Source of the DNA: Cyclobacteriaceae bacterium
Lineage (GTDB): Bacteria; Bacteroidota; Bacteroidia; Cytophagales; Cyclobacteriaceae
Direction of reading: 5' to 3'
DNA length: 48,936 bases
Assembly: GCA_026989535.1 (NCBI GenBank)
Contig: JALSJD010000209.1
Location: forward strand, 1 to 48,936
Below the pieces are notes generated by a model. The model worked only from the letters and a program-made list of their open reading frames with translations, did no database searches and was not told the origin of the DNA. The position numbers and the translations under genes are program-made. The stretch's first letter is position 1. Every line of letters starts with the position of its first letter. Positions 28,188-36,421 of this stretch are shown piece by piece.

Positions 28188-28255
28188 AGCCCCAGCGGGG
28201 CGTTCTATCTATAGTTTTATTTCAATCATAAAACCAGCTCCAGCGGAGCGACCTA
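28187..28255. repeat. REP-like hairpin pair 2, opposite orientation
   Basis: GCCCC-AGC-GGGGC (28189-28201) and GCTCC-AGC-GGAGC (28237-28249), followed by GACCTA. Read on the minus strand this is TAGGTCGCTCC... then ...GCCCCGCTGGGGC, the same order and flanks as pair 1, so the two pairs are inverted relative to each other about 1.2 kb apart. Minus-strand TAG of this repeat is the stop codon of the NuoE/F-like gene (28255-28253). Confidence 0.7.
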
Positions 28256-29893
28256 TTTTATTATTTCTTCTTTAAAATATTGCAGTGCATTTTTTACGCC
28301 AAGTGGCAATCCTCCACCCAAAGCACATAAAGAGCCTATTTCCATAGTCTCCAACAGGTCATCCAATAATTCCTGATTGATGGGCTCTCCCTGCTGTGCA
28401 TTGGCAAACATTTCTTTGCCTCTAACCGAACCAATACTGCAAGGGAAACATTTTCCGCAAGACTCAACAGCCGTAAATTCGAATAGATGCTCGATGTATT
28501 TTACCATTGAAAACTCCTTTGGGATAGAAACCACACTGGCGTGCCCTAATAAAAAGCCTTGCTTTTGAAAGCTCTCAAAATCAAGTTCTAAGTCTGAAAT
28601 TTTATGCGTTGGTATAATGCCGCCCAAAGGGCCACCGATGTGTAAGGCTTTCACTTCCGATTTAAAGCCTCCGCCAAACTCTTCAACAATAGTACTTAAG
28701 GGCGTACCCATTTCGATTTCATACATCCCCGGTTTGTTAAAGAACGAATCGAGACACACCAGTTTTGTACCTGTTGATTTTTGTGTACCAAAGTTAGCAT
28801 AAGCTTCTCCCCCATTTTCGAGAATCCAAGGCACTGTGGCTAATGTTTCCACATTATTTACAATGGTGGGCTTGCCAAATAAGCCCTCTTGGGTTGGGTA
28901 AGGAGGGCGTACTCGCACCTCGGGTCGTTGGCCTTCGATGGATGAAAGCAAAGCCGTTTCTTCACCACACACATAAGCCCCTGCTCCTTCAATTATTTTA
29001 AAGGTAAAATCAAATCCTGTACCCCCGATATTGGTTCCGTTCATACCAATTCTGGTTAACTCATCAATGGCTAGTTGCGTAATATTGATGGCTTCGGAAT
29101 ACTCGGCTCTTAAATAAACCACGCCTCTGTCTGCACCAACCACCAAGCCCGCCATCATTATTCCAAAAAGAACGGAGTATGGTTGTACTTCTAATAAATA
29201 CCGATCGGAGTACGCTCCGGGGTCGCCTTCATCGGCATTGCATACAATAAATTTTTGATCACTCTCTGTAATTCTACACGATTCCCATTTAAAGCCCATT
29301 GAAAATCCTGCCCCACCTCTACCGCGAACATTTGCATTATCAATTTCATTTAATATGTTTTTGACACCCATTGCATCGGCCTTCACAAAAAGTGCTTTAA
29401 AGCTTTCGGCATTTAAAGGTGTTCCTGTTAGCACAGGATTGCTCACATTGGCCGCCACGTTGTATTTTTCTAAACCGCTTACTTCGGAGGAAAGAATTTT
29501 CTTTAAATTATTGATGGCCATTCCCGAATAATTACGTCCTCTTACATTAAAGGCACTGTTTTCGTGGCAACGACCCATACAGCACATTTCTCCAATTTCA
29601 TCTTTAGAAAAGTTTTTAGCTAGCGTTTCAGTCACTTTTTCTTGGGTATCTGCTACCAAACAAGCAGAACCATTGCAGACATAAGCTTTTTTACCCTTAT
29701 TTTCTTTCTTTAAAAAATCGTAAAAAGAACCAGCTCCATAGGTATTGGCATTGCCCATTAGATACTCCCAAGCCAAATCTTTCAGCTTCTCATCGGTGGG
29801 TGTACCTTCTGCTTTGGAGGAATTTACCAATTGCTCAAACAAATTATTGTCCAAGCCTTTTCTTCCTGATAATTTTCTTAAATTTTCAGACAT
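28253..29893 (-). CDS. Formate dehydrogenase NAD-reducing subunit (fused NuoE/NuoF-like)
   Basis: This 546-residue protein transfers electrons from the formate dehydrogenase alpha subunit to NAD+. The N-terminal thioredoxin-like NuoE domain carries a [2Fe-2S] ligand set (Cys73, Cys78, Cys105, Cys109). The NuoF part has the NAD(H)-binding GRGGAGF (191-197), the FMN-binding NADEGDPGAYSDR (219-231), GAGAYVCGEETAL (303-315) and a [4Fe-4S] site ESCGKCFPCSIG plus SLCALG (Cys479, 482, 485, 523). This layout matches FdsB/HoxF-type NADH-binding subunits. An NADP-linked or bifurcating role cannot be excluded from sequence. The alpha subunit gene lies downstream on the same strand, but 1.7 kb of accessory DNA separates them. 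Confidence 0.93.
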   Translation of the reverse strand: MSENLRKLSGRKGLDNNLFEQLVNSSKAEGTPTDEKLKDLAWEYLMGNANTYGAGSFYDFLKKENKGKKAYVCNGSACLVADTQEKVTETLAKNFSKDEIGEMCCMGRCHENSAFNVRGRNYSGMAINNLKKILSSEVSGLEKYNVAANVSNPVLTGTPLNAESFKALFVKADAMGVKNILNEIDNANVRGRGGAGFSMGFKWESCRITESDQKFIVCNADEGDPGAYSDRYLLEVQPYSVLFGIMMAGLVVGADRGVVYLRAEYSEAINITQLAIDELTRIGMNGTNIGGTGFDFTFKIIEGAGAYVCGEETALLSSIEGQRPEVRVRPPYPTQEGLFGKPTIVNNVETLATVPWILENGGEAYANFGTQKSTGTKLVCLDSFFNKPGMYEIEMGTPLSTIVEEFGGGFKSEVKALHIGGPLGGIIPTHKISDLELDFESFQKQGFLLGHASVVSIPKEFSMVKYIEHLFEFTAVESCGKCFPCSIGSVRGKEMFANAQQGEPINQELLDDLLETMEIGSLCALGGGLPLGVKNALQYFKEEIIK

Positions 29894-30043
29894 GATATTA
29901 AGGAAGCCTCTGCTAATTCATTTCTTTCAAAAAACAAATAGAAAAATGATTTGCAAGGCATATTTTTTTTGAATAGCCAAAGCTATTGAAAAAAATATAT
30001 AACGCAGTCAAATCATTGTTTATCTTTGTTCCCTGTGGGTTTT

Positions 30044-30121
30044 TCCCGATTTTATCGGGACTGCTTCCAATTTTCTTATATTATCCCGACCTGCCCTCCG
30101 TACAAGACTTCGGAAGGCGGG
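30044..30121. repeat. Palindromes in the gap upstream of the NuoE/F-like gene
   Basis: TCCCGAT-TTT-ATCGGGA (30044-30060) is a perfect 7-bp stem. CCTGCCCTCCG (30090-30100) pairs with CGGAAGGCGGG (30111-30121) with two mismatches. They occupy the 303-bp space between the DUF7009-like gene and the NuoE/F-like gene, and may serve as terminators or be dispersed repeats. I found no gene here; an open plus-strand stretch at 29986-30276 overlaps the next gene and has no family features. Confidence 0.5.
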
Positions 30122-30196
30122 TAGTATTTCGAAAATTAACATTGCCTGCAAAACACTATGAAAATTTTGATGCGAATGAATTAATAGAAGCTTCCT

Positions 30197-30568
30197 TTAA
30201 CAGTTTGAATGTTTCTCTAAAGGATTCGGGTACATATCCGATTCATCTTCTTTGGGTCGTTCGGTTAAACATTTAAAATCCTTTTCGATGGAGATTACTA
30301 ACTGCTCTTTATTTTCTAATTCAGTAGCAAAGGCAATTTCGATTTTATCGGTAGTAGCCCACGTATTAATTTCGGTTGAAGGAAGGTTTATAGACACTAT
30401 ACCTTTGGTAAGACTAGCCCCAAATTTATTGGCAGACTGAATTTTGTAGATCAATGCACTTCCACCAGGAAACTGCGTTTTATCTTCTACACTTCCATTG
30501 GCTAAGCTGTCAACCTCTGTTTGGGTTAGTCTTAACCTGATGGTGTTTCCTTTAATTCTAAGTTTCAT
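30197..30568 (-). CDS. Small conserved protein next to fdhD (DUF7009-like)
   Basis: The 123-residue product starts MKLRIKGNTIRLRLTQTEVD. It is soluble, without signal peptide or membrane segment, rich in beta-strand pattern (ALIYKIQSANKFGASL, DKIEIAFATEL) and ends in an acidic tail (RPKEDESDMYPNPLEKHSNC). I recall proteins with this N-terminus annotated as DUF7009 in Bacteroidota formate dehydrogenase loci; the function is not known to me. An in-frame ATG 39 nt further upstream would add residues from the repeat region, so ATG 30568 is chosen. It lies between fdhD and the NuoE/F-like gene on the same strand, suggesting a role in formate dehydrogenase maturation or assembly (inference). Confidence 0.7.
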   Translation of the reverse strand: MKLRIKGNTIRLRLTQTEVDSLANGSVEDKTQFPGGSALIYKIQSANKFGASLTKGIVSINLPSTEINTWATTDKIEIAFATELENKEQLVISIEKDFKCLTERPKEDESDMYPNPLEKHSNC

Positions 30569-30580
30569 ATTATCTAAAAT

Positions 30581-30620
30581 TAACCACAAAGTGCACGGAG
30601 TAGCCACAAAGTACGCTAAG
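30581..30620. repeat. CACAAAG-type intergenic repeat
   Basis: AACCACAAAGTGCACGGAG is followed within 12 bp by CCACAAAGTACGCTAAG, a direct duplication in the 60-bp gap between fdhD and the DUF7009-like gene. It resembles the CCGCAAAG repeat at 23694-23769. Confidence 0.45.
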
Positions 30621-30628
30621 CTTTTCTG

Positions 30629-31483
30629 TTAACAAACTCCATCCTCAACATCTATTCTTTCTTCTCCTGAATAGATATTAAAACTACTATTTTTTAAGAA
30701 GCCCACCATCGTAATTCCGTGCTTTTTTGCCATTGCAATGGCCAAGCTTGATGGAGCCCCAATGGCCGCTATAAATTGTATGCCAGCCCTAGCTGCTTTT
30801 TGCACCAATTCAAAGCTAATTCTACCACTAAGTACTAAAATATTAGCAGAAACAGGTATTCTCTTTTCAATCAATAGTGAGCCAATTAGTTTATCAACGG
30901 CATTATGCCTGCCTACATCTTCTCGAAGTCTGATAAGGTTTCCATCTGCATCAAACAAACCACATGCATGAAGCCCACCCGTATGCTCAAACAGTTTTTG
31001 TGCCTTTTTTAAAAGCACAGGAAGCTCGCACACCAAAGCGGTTGGTACCACATTAAAGCTATGCTTATTAGCCGGAATAGCTACTTTAATAGACTCTATG
31101 GAGGATTTGCCACAAACGCCACAACTTGAGCTTGTGTAAAAATAACGAGAGAGTTTATCTTCCTCCACTTTTACGGTTGGTGACAACTCAACTCGAATAA
31201 CGTTCTCTTTTTCTTCTAGCTTTACAGTTTCGCAATATTCAATGCTATTTACCTCTTTAATGGATGAGATAATACCTTCGGTAAACAAAAAACCGATGGC
31301 TAATTCCTTATCGTGGCCGGGCGTACGCATTGTTACTGATAAACTAAACTGCTCTCGCTTATTTCGAGGGCCAATACCCAAATGTATTTCGAGTGGTTCT
31401 TCAATAGCCACTAGGTCAGGAACATTCTCCTGGCCTAGCTTGCCAATTTTTATAATTTTTGCAGAAGATACACTTGATGTCAT
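30629..31483 (-). CDS. fdhD: Formate dehydrogenase accessory sulfurtransferase FdhD
   Basis: FdhD passes sulfur from a cysteine desulfurase to the Mo/W-bis-MGD cofactor, which is essential for formate dehydrogenase activity. The 284-residue protein has the family blocks VAIEEPLEIHLG, TMRTPGHDKELAIGFLFTEG, the sulfur-transfer cysteines in SSSCGVCGKSS (Cys121, Cys124), GGLHACGLFD and REDVGRHNAVDKLIGSLL. Its presence fits the Cys-type alpha subunit nearby. ATG 31483 is directly preceded by a heptanucleotide tandem repeat, so any fdhD promoter lies within or before that array; otherwise it is co-transcribed with fhs. Confidence 0.96.
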   Translation of the reverse strand: MTSSVSSAKIIKIGKLGQENVPDLVAIEEPLEIHLGIGPRNKREQFSLSVTMRTPGHDKELAIGFLFTEGIISSIKEVNSIEYCETVKLEEKENVIRVELSPTVKVEEDKLSRYFYTSSSCGVCGKSSIESIKVAIPANKHSFNVVPTALVCELPVLLKKAQKLFEHTGGLHACGLFDADGNLIRLREDVGRHNAVDKLIGSLLIEKRIPVSANILVLSGRISFELVQKAARAGIQFIAAIGAPSSLAIAMAKKHGITMVGFLKNSSFNIYSGEERIDVEDGVC

Positions 31484-31488
31484 AACTT

Positions 31489-31634
31489 TAGGTTATTAGG
31501 TATTGGTTATTAGGTATTGGTTATTGGTTATTGGTTATTAGGTATTGGTTATTGGTTATTGGTTAATGGTTATTGGTTATTGGTTATTGGTTATTGGTTA
31601 TTGGTTATTGGTTATTGGTTATTGGTTATTGGTT
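31489..31634. repeat. Heptanucleotide (TTATTGG) tandem repeat, about 20 copies
   Basis: The unit TTATTGG repeats over about 146 bp with a few variants (TTAGGTA and TTAATGG types) mainly at the left end. It fills most of the 187-bp space between the fhs stop and the fdhD start, ending only a few bases before the fdhD ATG. Such short-unit arrays commonly change copy number by slippage. Confidence 0.95.
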
Positions 31635-31670
31635 TATCCTTAACTCAATAAGCAAACCCACAATCATCTG

Positions 31671-33347
31671 CTAAGATAAACCTGTAATATTTCCGTCCTT
31701 ATCAATATCAATTCCTTCCGCTGCGGGTACAGCCGGTAAGCCGGGCATACGTAGCATATTACCTGTAATCGGGATTATAAACCCAGCACCAGCGGCTATT
31801 TCAAACTCACGAACTGTTAGTTTAAACCCTTCGGGGCGACCTAATAATTTGGTGTTATCTGATAACGAATTTTGTGTTTTTGCAATGCAAATAGGAAGCT
31901 TATCAAGCCCAAGTTCATTAATAATTTTTAAATCAGCTTTTGCTTTTGGATTAAAAACAATCGAACCAGCACCATAAATTTTCTTGGCCACTTTTTCCAC
32001 TTTCTCTTCAATAGAGTCGTTCCAGTCGTAGATAGGTGTATAAGTGCCAGTACTGGCTTCTACTGCTTTAACTACTTCTGCGGCTAAATCTTTGGTACCT
32101 TCTCCGCCAAACTCCCAGCCCTCGCATAAGGCCACCTGAATATCATTTTTTCGGCACAAATCTGCAATAGCATCAAGCTCTTCTTGGCTATCGGTTATAA
32201 ATTTATTAATGGCCACTACTGGAGGCAAGCCAAACTGTTTGATATTTTCAACGTGCTTTTCGAGGTTGCTTAAGCCTTTTTTTAGTGCTTCAACATTAGG
32301 TGTAGTCAGTTTCTTAAGCTCTTGTCCTCCATGGTATTTAAGGGCACGCACTGTTGCTACTAATACCACTGCTTTAGGAGAGATTCCTGCATAACCACAT
32401 TTAATATCTAAAAATTTCTCCGCACCCAAATCAGCACCAAAACCAGCTTCGGTTACCACATACTCACTTAACGACATGCCCATTTTTGTGGCAATTACCG
32501 AGTTGGTGCCTTGTGCAATATTGGCAAATGGCCCCCCATGAATAATGGCAGGGTTTCCTTCTAAGGTTTGCACTAAATTGGGCTTAATGGCATCTTTTAG
32601 TAGCGCTGCCATGGCACCATTTGCTTTTATATCTCGGGCATATACAGGCTTACCCCCAAAAGTACTTCCTATGTAAATATTACCCATTTTTTCTTTTAAA
32701 TCATCCAAATCATCTGCCAAGCAAAGAATGGCCATAATTTCAGAAGCAGCTGTAATATTAAATCCGGCTTCTCTCAAAAAACCACCAGTTTTACCTCCCA
32801 AACCAGATACGATTTGGCGTAGGGCACGGTCGTTCATATCCATCACACGTTTCCAAGAAACGGTTCGAGGGTCGATGCCTAAGCTGTGCTTTGAGTTTTG
32901 AATATTATTATCAATTAAAGCAGCTAAAAGGTTGTTGGCCTTTTCGATGGCTGCAAAATCTCCTGTAAAATGCAGGTTTATATCCTCCATTGGTACTACT
33001 TGTGAGTACCCCCCACCAGCAGCTCCTCCTTTCATACCAAAAACAGGGCCCAAAGAAGGCTCACGCAAAACAGCCGTAGCTTTTTTACCAATTTTATTAA
33101 GTCCTTCAACCAAGCCAATCGAAGTGGTGGTTTTACCCTCGCCTGAGGGGGTTGGCGTAATGGCTGTTACCAGAATCATATTCGATTCTTTTACCTTTTG
33201 CTCATCTATTAATGAAAGAGGGAGTTTCGCTTTGTGTTTTCCGTAATGCTCAAGGTCATCTACCCGCACATTTAGTATATCAGCAATTTTATTAATATGC
33301 TGTAATTTTGCCTCTTGGGCAATTTTTAAATCAGACTTTACACTCAT
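31671..33347 (-). CDS. fhs: Formate-tetrahydrofolate ligase
   Basis: This ATP-dependent enzyme makes 10-formyl-tetrahydrofolate from formate, feeding one-carbon metabolism. The 558-residue product has the P-loop-like TPTPSGEGKTTTS, REPSLGPVFGMKGGAAGGGY and the C-terminal GFIIPITGNMLRMPGLP signature of the family. Full-length. It is the first of the minus-strand formate genes; fdhD follows after the tandem repeat. Next to formate dehydrogenase this places formate oxidation and formate assimilation in one neighbourhood. Confidence 0.97.
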   Translation of the reverse strand: MSVKSDLKIAQEAKLQHINKIADILNVRVDDLEHYGKHKAKLPLSLIDEQKVKESNMILVTAITPTPSGEGKTTTSIGLVEGLNKIGKKATAVLREPSLGPVFGMKGGAAGGGYSQVVPMEDINLHFTGDFAAIEKANNLLAALIDNNIQNSKHSLGIDPRTVSWKRVMDMNDRALRQIVSGLGGKTGGFLREAGFNITAASEIMAILCLADDLDDLKEKMGNIYIGSTFGGKPVYARDIKANGAMAALLKDAIKPNLVQTLEGNPAIIHGGPFANIAQGTNSVIATKMGMSLSEYVVTEAGFGADLGAEKFLDIKCGYAGISPKAVVLVATVRALKYHGGQELKKLTTPNVEALKKGLSNLEKHVENIKQFGLPPVVAINKFITDSQEELDAIADLCRKNDIQVALCEGWEFGGEGTKDLAAEVVKAVEASTGTYTPIYDWNDSIEEKVEKVAKKIYGAGSIVFNPKAKADLKIINELGLDKLPICIAKTQNSLSDNTKLLGRPEGFKLTVREFEIAAGAGFIIPITGNMLRMPGLPAVPAAEGIDIDKDGNITGLS

Positions 33348-33419
33348 ATAGGGTGGTTAATTAAATACTGTTAATTGTCGGATGCAATTTTAGGGAATTG
33401 TGAGCTATTTTTAAGAAAA

Positions 33420-34136
33420 ATGAAACATTATAAACCATTTCAGTTTAAGCAATTCTCCATTGTTCAAAATAATGCGGCCATGAAAGTTGGAACGGATAGT
33501 GTTTTACTTGGAGCGTGGGTAAAGATTAAACCCAAAGAGCATATACTAGATATTGGCACTGGTACGGGCATTCTTTCTTTAATGCTGGCTCAAAAAGTGA
33601 ATGGGAATTGCCAAATAGATGCGATTGAAATTGATGCAGAAGCCATGAAAGATGCTTGCCTTAATTTTAAAAATAGCCCTTGGCCTAATAGTTTAAAGCT
33701 TATCCAACAAGATTTTAATTTGTTTGAGTCGGATGATTTATACGATGTAATTATTAGTAACCCACCATTTTTTGAAGGCCTTGCACCCGAGCATAAAGGT
33801 AGGAGTATTGCAAGAAATGCTTCTAATAAGCTAAATTTTTCAAACTTGTTAGGAGGAGCTGCCAAAAACTTAAAAGAAAGAGGTCGGTTTTACCTCATCA
33901 TTCCATTTGAGAATTTCGAAAAGATTATTGGGTTAGCAATAACAAATGGTTTGCAAATAACAAGGCAACTTAATGCAAAACCCAAAAGTAACAAGCCAAT
34001 TAATAGGGTATTAATGGAGCTAACTAAAATCCAACACCCTGTTGAAAAAGTAATTATCGAAGAGTTAATTGTTAGAGCAAAGGATAATTCATACTCTAAG
34101 CAGCATAGTTTGTTAACTGGTTCGTATTATTTGTAA
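33420..34136 (+). CDS. trmN6: tRNA1(Val) (adenine(37)-N6)-methyltransferase
   Basis: A 238-residue SAM-dependent N6-adenine methyltransferase. The SAM site is LDIGTGTGILSLML and the catalytic motif is ISNPPFFEG. The opening KPFQFKQFSIVQNNAAMKVG and the GTDSVLLGAWV segment identify the YfiC/TrmN6 group, which methylates A37 of tRNA-Val. ATG 33420 gives the usual N-terminus; an in-frame TTG at 33375 would add 15 residues unlike the family. It is divergent from fhs with a 72-bp gap. The 294 bp to the next gene hold only a small hairpin. Confidence 0.9.
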   Translation: MKHYKPFQFKQFSIVQNNAAMKVGTDSVLLGAWVKIKPKEHILDIGTGTGILSLMLAQKVNGNCQIDAIEIDAEAMKDACLNFKNSPWPNSLKLIQQDFNLFESDDLYDVIISNPPFFEGLAPEHKGRSIARNASNKLNFSNLLGGAAKNLKERGRFYLIIPFENFEKIIGLAITNGLQITRQLNAKPKSNKPINRVLMELTKIQHPVEKVIIEELIVRAKDNSYSKQHSLLTGSYYL

Positions 34137-34343
34137 AAACAAAAACTACCCCAAGCATAACTACACTAGCAATGGAGCTTGGGTACGGGTAACCTAAACT
34201 ACTGCTATCTCAGCGGCTCGCTATATGGGTACGGGCAAAGAAATTAACAAAGGTGGAAAACGAGAAAACTTGGAGAGCTTCTTTATGATTTGTTGAATTG
34301 CACTATACTAACTAATAAAAACACTTTGTTCATAAATACCAGT

Positions 34344-34370
34344 TAATCAGCAAAATAGAAATGCTGATTA
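34344..34370. other. Perfect 9-bp stem-loop upstream of the ArsC-like gene
   Basis: TAATCAGCA (34344-34352) and TGCTGATTA (34362-34370) pair perfectly around a 9-nt A-rich loop. There is no T-run of terminator type. It lies 60 bp before ATG 34431 and could be an operator or leader structure. Confidence 0.45.
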
Positions 34371-34430
34371 TTAGGAATATTGGATTATTCTATGTATATT
34401 CCGTATTCTAACTTTAGAACACCTGCCATT

Positions 34431-34835
34431 ATGAAATTTCACCCTAACGAACTCACCTTACTATTAGATCCAAAATCGACCACAGGAAGAAAACTTAGGG
34501 CGTATGCACACTCCATTTGTAATAATATTAATGAGATTGACTATACCACCACCCGGCTTACGACTACCGTATGGAAGGAAATTGTTACAATGCTTGGCAA
34601 TAACCCTGAAGAATATATAGATAAGGATCATCCGGTTATAAAAAATGATGAAAACCATACATACACAATGCACGGCTGGCTTAACGTGTTGCTTAATAGC
34701 CCTGAAGTGTTAAAAGGGCCTATCGCTATTCGCAAAAACAAAGCAATTCTTTGTACTAACCCTAGTGATATTTTAAAGTTGGGTATTACTTCTAATATTC
34801 CGATGAAAACATTGCCTCATTTAAGGGCTAGGTAA
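34431..34835 (+). CDS. ArsC/Spx-like thioredoxin-fold protein
   Basis: The 134-residue protein starts MKFHPNELTLLLDPKSTTGR. It resembles ArsC/Spx/glutaredoxin-like proteins: a DPKSTTGRKLRAYA helix-start segment where ArsC has its catalytic loop, and near the C-terminus PIAIRKNKAILCTNPSDIL, equivalent to the Arg-containing PIVV...ILCR segment. The ArsC catalytic cysteine of the N-terminal loop is absent (Ser/Thr there), so arsenate reductase activity is doubtful. In-frame TTG 34380 and ATG 34392 give longer versions. It overlaps the convergent cvfB by 8 bp. Confidence 0.65.
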   Translation: MKFHPNELTLLLDPKSTTGRKLRAYAHSICNNINEIDYTTTRLTTTVWKEIVTMLGNNPEEYIDKDHPVIKNDENHTYTMHGWLNVLLNSPEVLKGPIAIRKNKAILCTNPSDILKLGITSNIPMKTLPHLRAR

Positions 34836-35652
34836 GCTTTATATGTTGAGACTCAATCTTTATCAGTTTTTGTTTATACAAGGTGCCCAAGGCCTTTTTA
34901 AAAGCCTTTTTGCTAAGCCCAAATGTTTCTTTAATGAGTTCAGGGTCAGATTTGTCTGACACATTCATTGCTCCCCCATTCATTTTTAGCAATTCTAATA
35001 TTTTATCAGCATCACTCCGCTGTGTTTCTTCTCCGGGGTTTCGTACGGATAAATCTAGTTTGCCATCGTCACGCACTTTGCGTACAAAGCAGGTAATGGC
35101 ATCTCCTTGTTCTATATTTTTAAACACTTCGTTGCCATATAACAAACCCCAATACTTAGAATCTACCAAAACTTTATATCCCAAATCGGTTTGGCTAACC
35201 ACCAATCCTTCCACCTCTGCTCCTCGCTCGTAATCTGCATTATCAAAAATAAATGCATTGAGTTTGGCTACCCCAAGAATCCGTTCTGTTAAATGATCGA
35301 GCACCACTTTAACAACATATTTTTGCCCTACACGCATTTCTTCTTGCATTTCTCGTTTGGGTACTAATAAATGTTTCTCCAAACCCCATTCTAAAAATGC
35401 ACCAAAAGAGGTGGTATCTACCACCTCCATAGCAGCAAATTCGCCCACCTGCGCTAATGGTTTTAAGGTGGTGGCCACCAATCGATCTTCCGAATCTTTA
35501 TAGACAAATACCTCTACCTCATCATCAACAGCAAGGCCTTCGCGCATATATTTATTAGGCATTAACACCTCTTCTTCATTAAACTGCAAATAGGCTCCCG
35601 GAGTAGCAAACCTGTTCACAGTTAGTGTGTTTATTTTTCCAAAATCTGCCAT
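34828..35652 (-). CDS. CvfB-like S1 RNA-binding protein
   Basis: This 274-residue protein has the CvfB architecture: tandem S1-type OB folds (first at about 1-65, second about 70-130 with TSFGAFLEWGLEKHLLVP, third about 145-205 with LGYKVLVDSKYWGLLYGNEV) and a C-terminal winged helix (about 215-274, LLKMNGGAMNVSDKSDPELI onward). CvfB proteins bind RNA; in Staphylococcus they influence virulence-factor expression, and the target here is unknown. Convergent overlap of 8 bp with the ArsC-like gene. Divergent from the kinase gene at 35769. Confidence 0.85.
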   Translation of the reverse strand: MADFGKINTLTVNRFATPGAYLQFNEEEVLMPNKYMREGLAVDDEVEVFVYKDSEDRLVATTLKPLAQVGEFAAMEVVDTTSFGAFLEWGLEKHLLVPKREMQEEMRVGQKYVVKVVLDHLTERILGVAKLNAFIFDNADYERGAEVEGLVVSQTDLGYKVLVDSKYWGLLYGNEVFKNIEQGDAITCFVRKVRDDGKLDLSVRNPGEETQRSDADKILELLKMNGGAMNVSDKSDPELIKETFGLSKKAFKKALGTLYKQKLIKIESQHIKLT

Positions 35653-35741
35653 ATAAATAGTGGTAATTAGTAATTCGAAAATATTTTTACAAAACTAGCG
35701 GATTAATTACAATAGAACCTCGCGCATTCAATTCGCTTTAC

Positions 35742-35749
35742 TAATTTTG
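35742..35749 (+). promoter_or_regulatory. Candidate -7 box (TAATTTTG) for the deoxynucleoside kinase gene
   Basis: TAATTTTG fits TAnnTTTG and ends 19 bp before ATG 35769, in the 116-bp divergent gap. No clear -33 partner. Confidence 0.35.
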
Positions 35750-35768
35750 AGAAATTTTTTACAAGAAT

Positions 35769-36398
35769 ATGCATATAGCAGTAGCAGGAAATATTGGAAG
35801 TGGAAAGACCACATTATGTGAAATGTTGGGTAAGCATTATGGCTGGCAAACCGAGTTTGAATCGGTTGACAACAACCCTTACTTAGCCGATTTTTATAAA
35901 GATATGAGCCGCTGGGCTTTTCATTTGCAAATCTATTTTTTAAACAGTCGGTTTAACCAGGTAAACACTATAAAAGCGGCTAAGACTACGATAATCCAAG
36001 ACAGAACTATTTATGAGGATGCTTATATTTTTGCCAAAAACCTACACACATCGGGCAATATAAACGACCGAGATTATGAGAGTTACTTAAATATTTTTAA
36101 CTCGATGATTGGCTTTGTAAAACCACCCGATTTGTTGATTTATTTGAGAGCAGATATGCCTAAATTGGTGCAACAAATACAAAAACGTGGGCGCGACTAT
36201 GAGGATGCCATTCAGTTAGAGTACCTTAAAAACCTTAATACCCATTACGAAGACTGGCTCGGGAATTACGATTTAGGAAAGCTACTGATTATTGATGTAA
36301 ACGATATGGATTTTGTAGCCAATGTGGATGATTTTTCTGAAATAGTGAGCAAAATTGATGTAGAACTATTTGGGTTGTTTAGCGAGCCAATAAAATGA
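35769..36398 (+). CDS. Deoxynucleoside kinase
   Basis: Salvage kinase that phosphorylates deoxynucleosides with ATP. The 209-residue protein has the P-loop GNIGSGKTT (residues 7-15), the ERS-equivalent QDRTIYEDAYIF with the substrate-binding region, the FHLQIYFLNSRFNQV helix and the RGRDYED lid motif. It belongs to the dNK/dGK family; which base is preferred cannot be read from the sequence. Normal length. The minus-strand small gene and M28 gene converge on it. Confidence 0.9.
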   Translation: MHIAVAGNIGSGKTTLCEMLGKHYGWQTEFESVDNNPYLADFYKDMSRWAFHLQIYFLNSRFNQVNTIKAAKTTIIQDRTIYEDAYIFAKNLHTSGNINDRDYESYLNIFNSMIGFVKPPDLLIYLRADMPKLVQQIQKRGRDYEDAIQLEYLKNLNTHYEDWLGNYDLGKLLIIDVNDMDFVANVDDFSEIVSKIDVELFGLFSEPIK

Positions 36399-36421
36399 CG
36401 GTGTTTTTAGTTAGCCCCTAT

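Noticed and set aside
29986-30276. Plus-strand open frame over the palindromes between the DUF7009-like and NuoE/F-like genes
   Set aside because: It crosses two hairpins and overlaps the DUF7009-like gene antisense; composition is not protein-like. A TATCTTTG box near 30021 lacks a plausible gene.
34137-34430. A tRNA or small RNA gene in the trmN6 downstream gap
   Set aside because: No T-loop (GTTCRANY) or cloverleaf arrangement was found; only one 9-bp hairpin.
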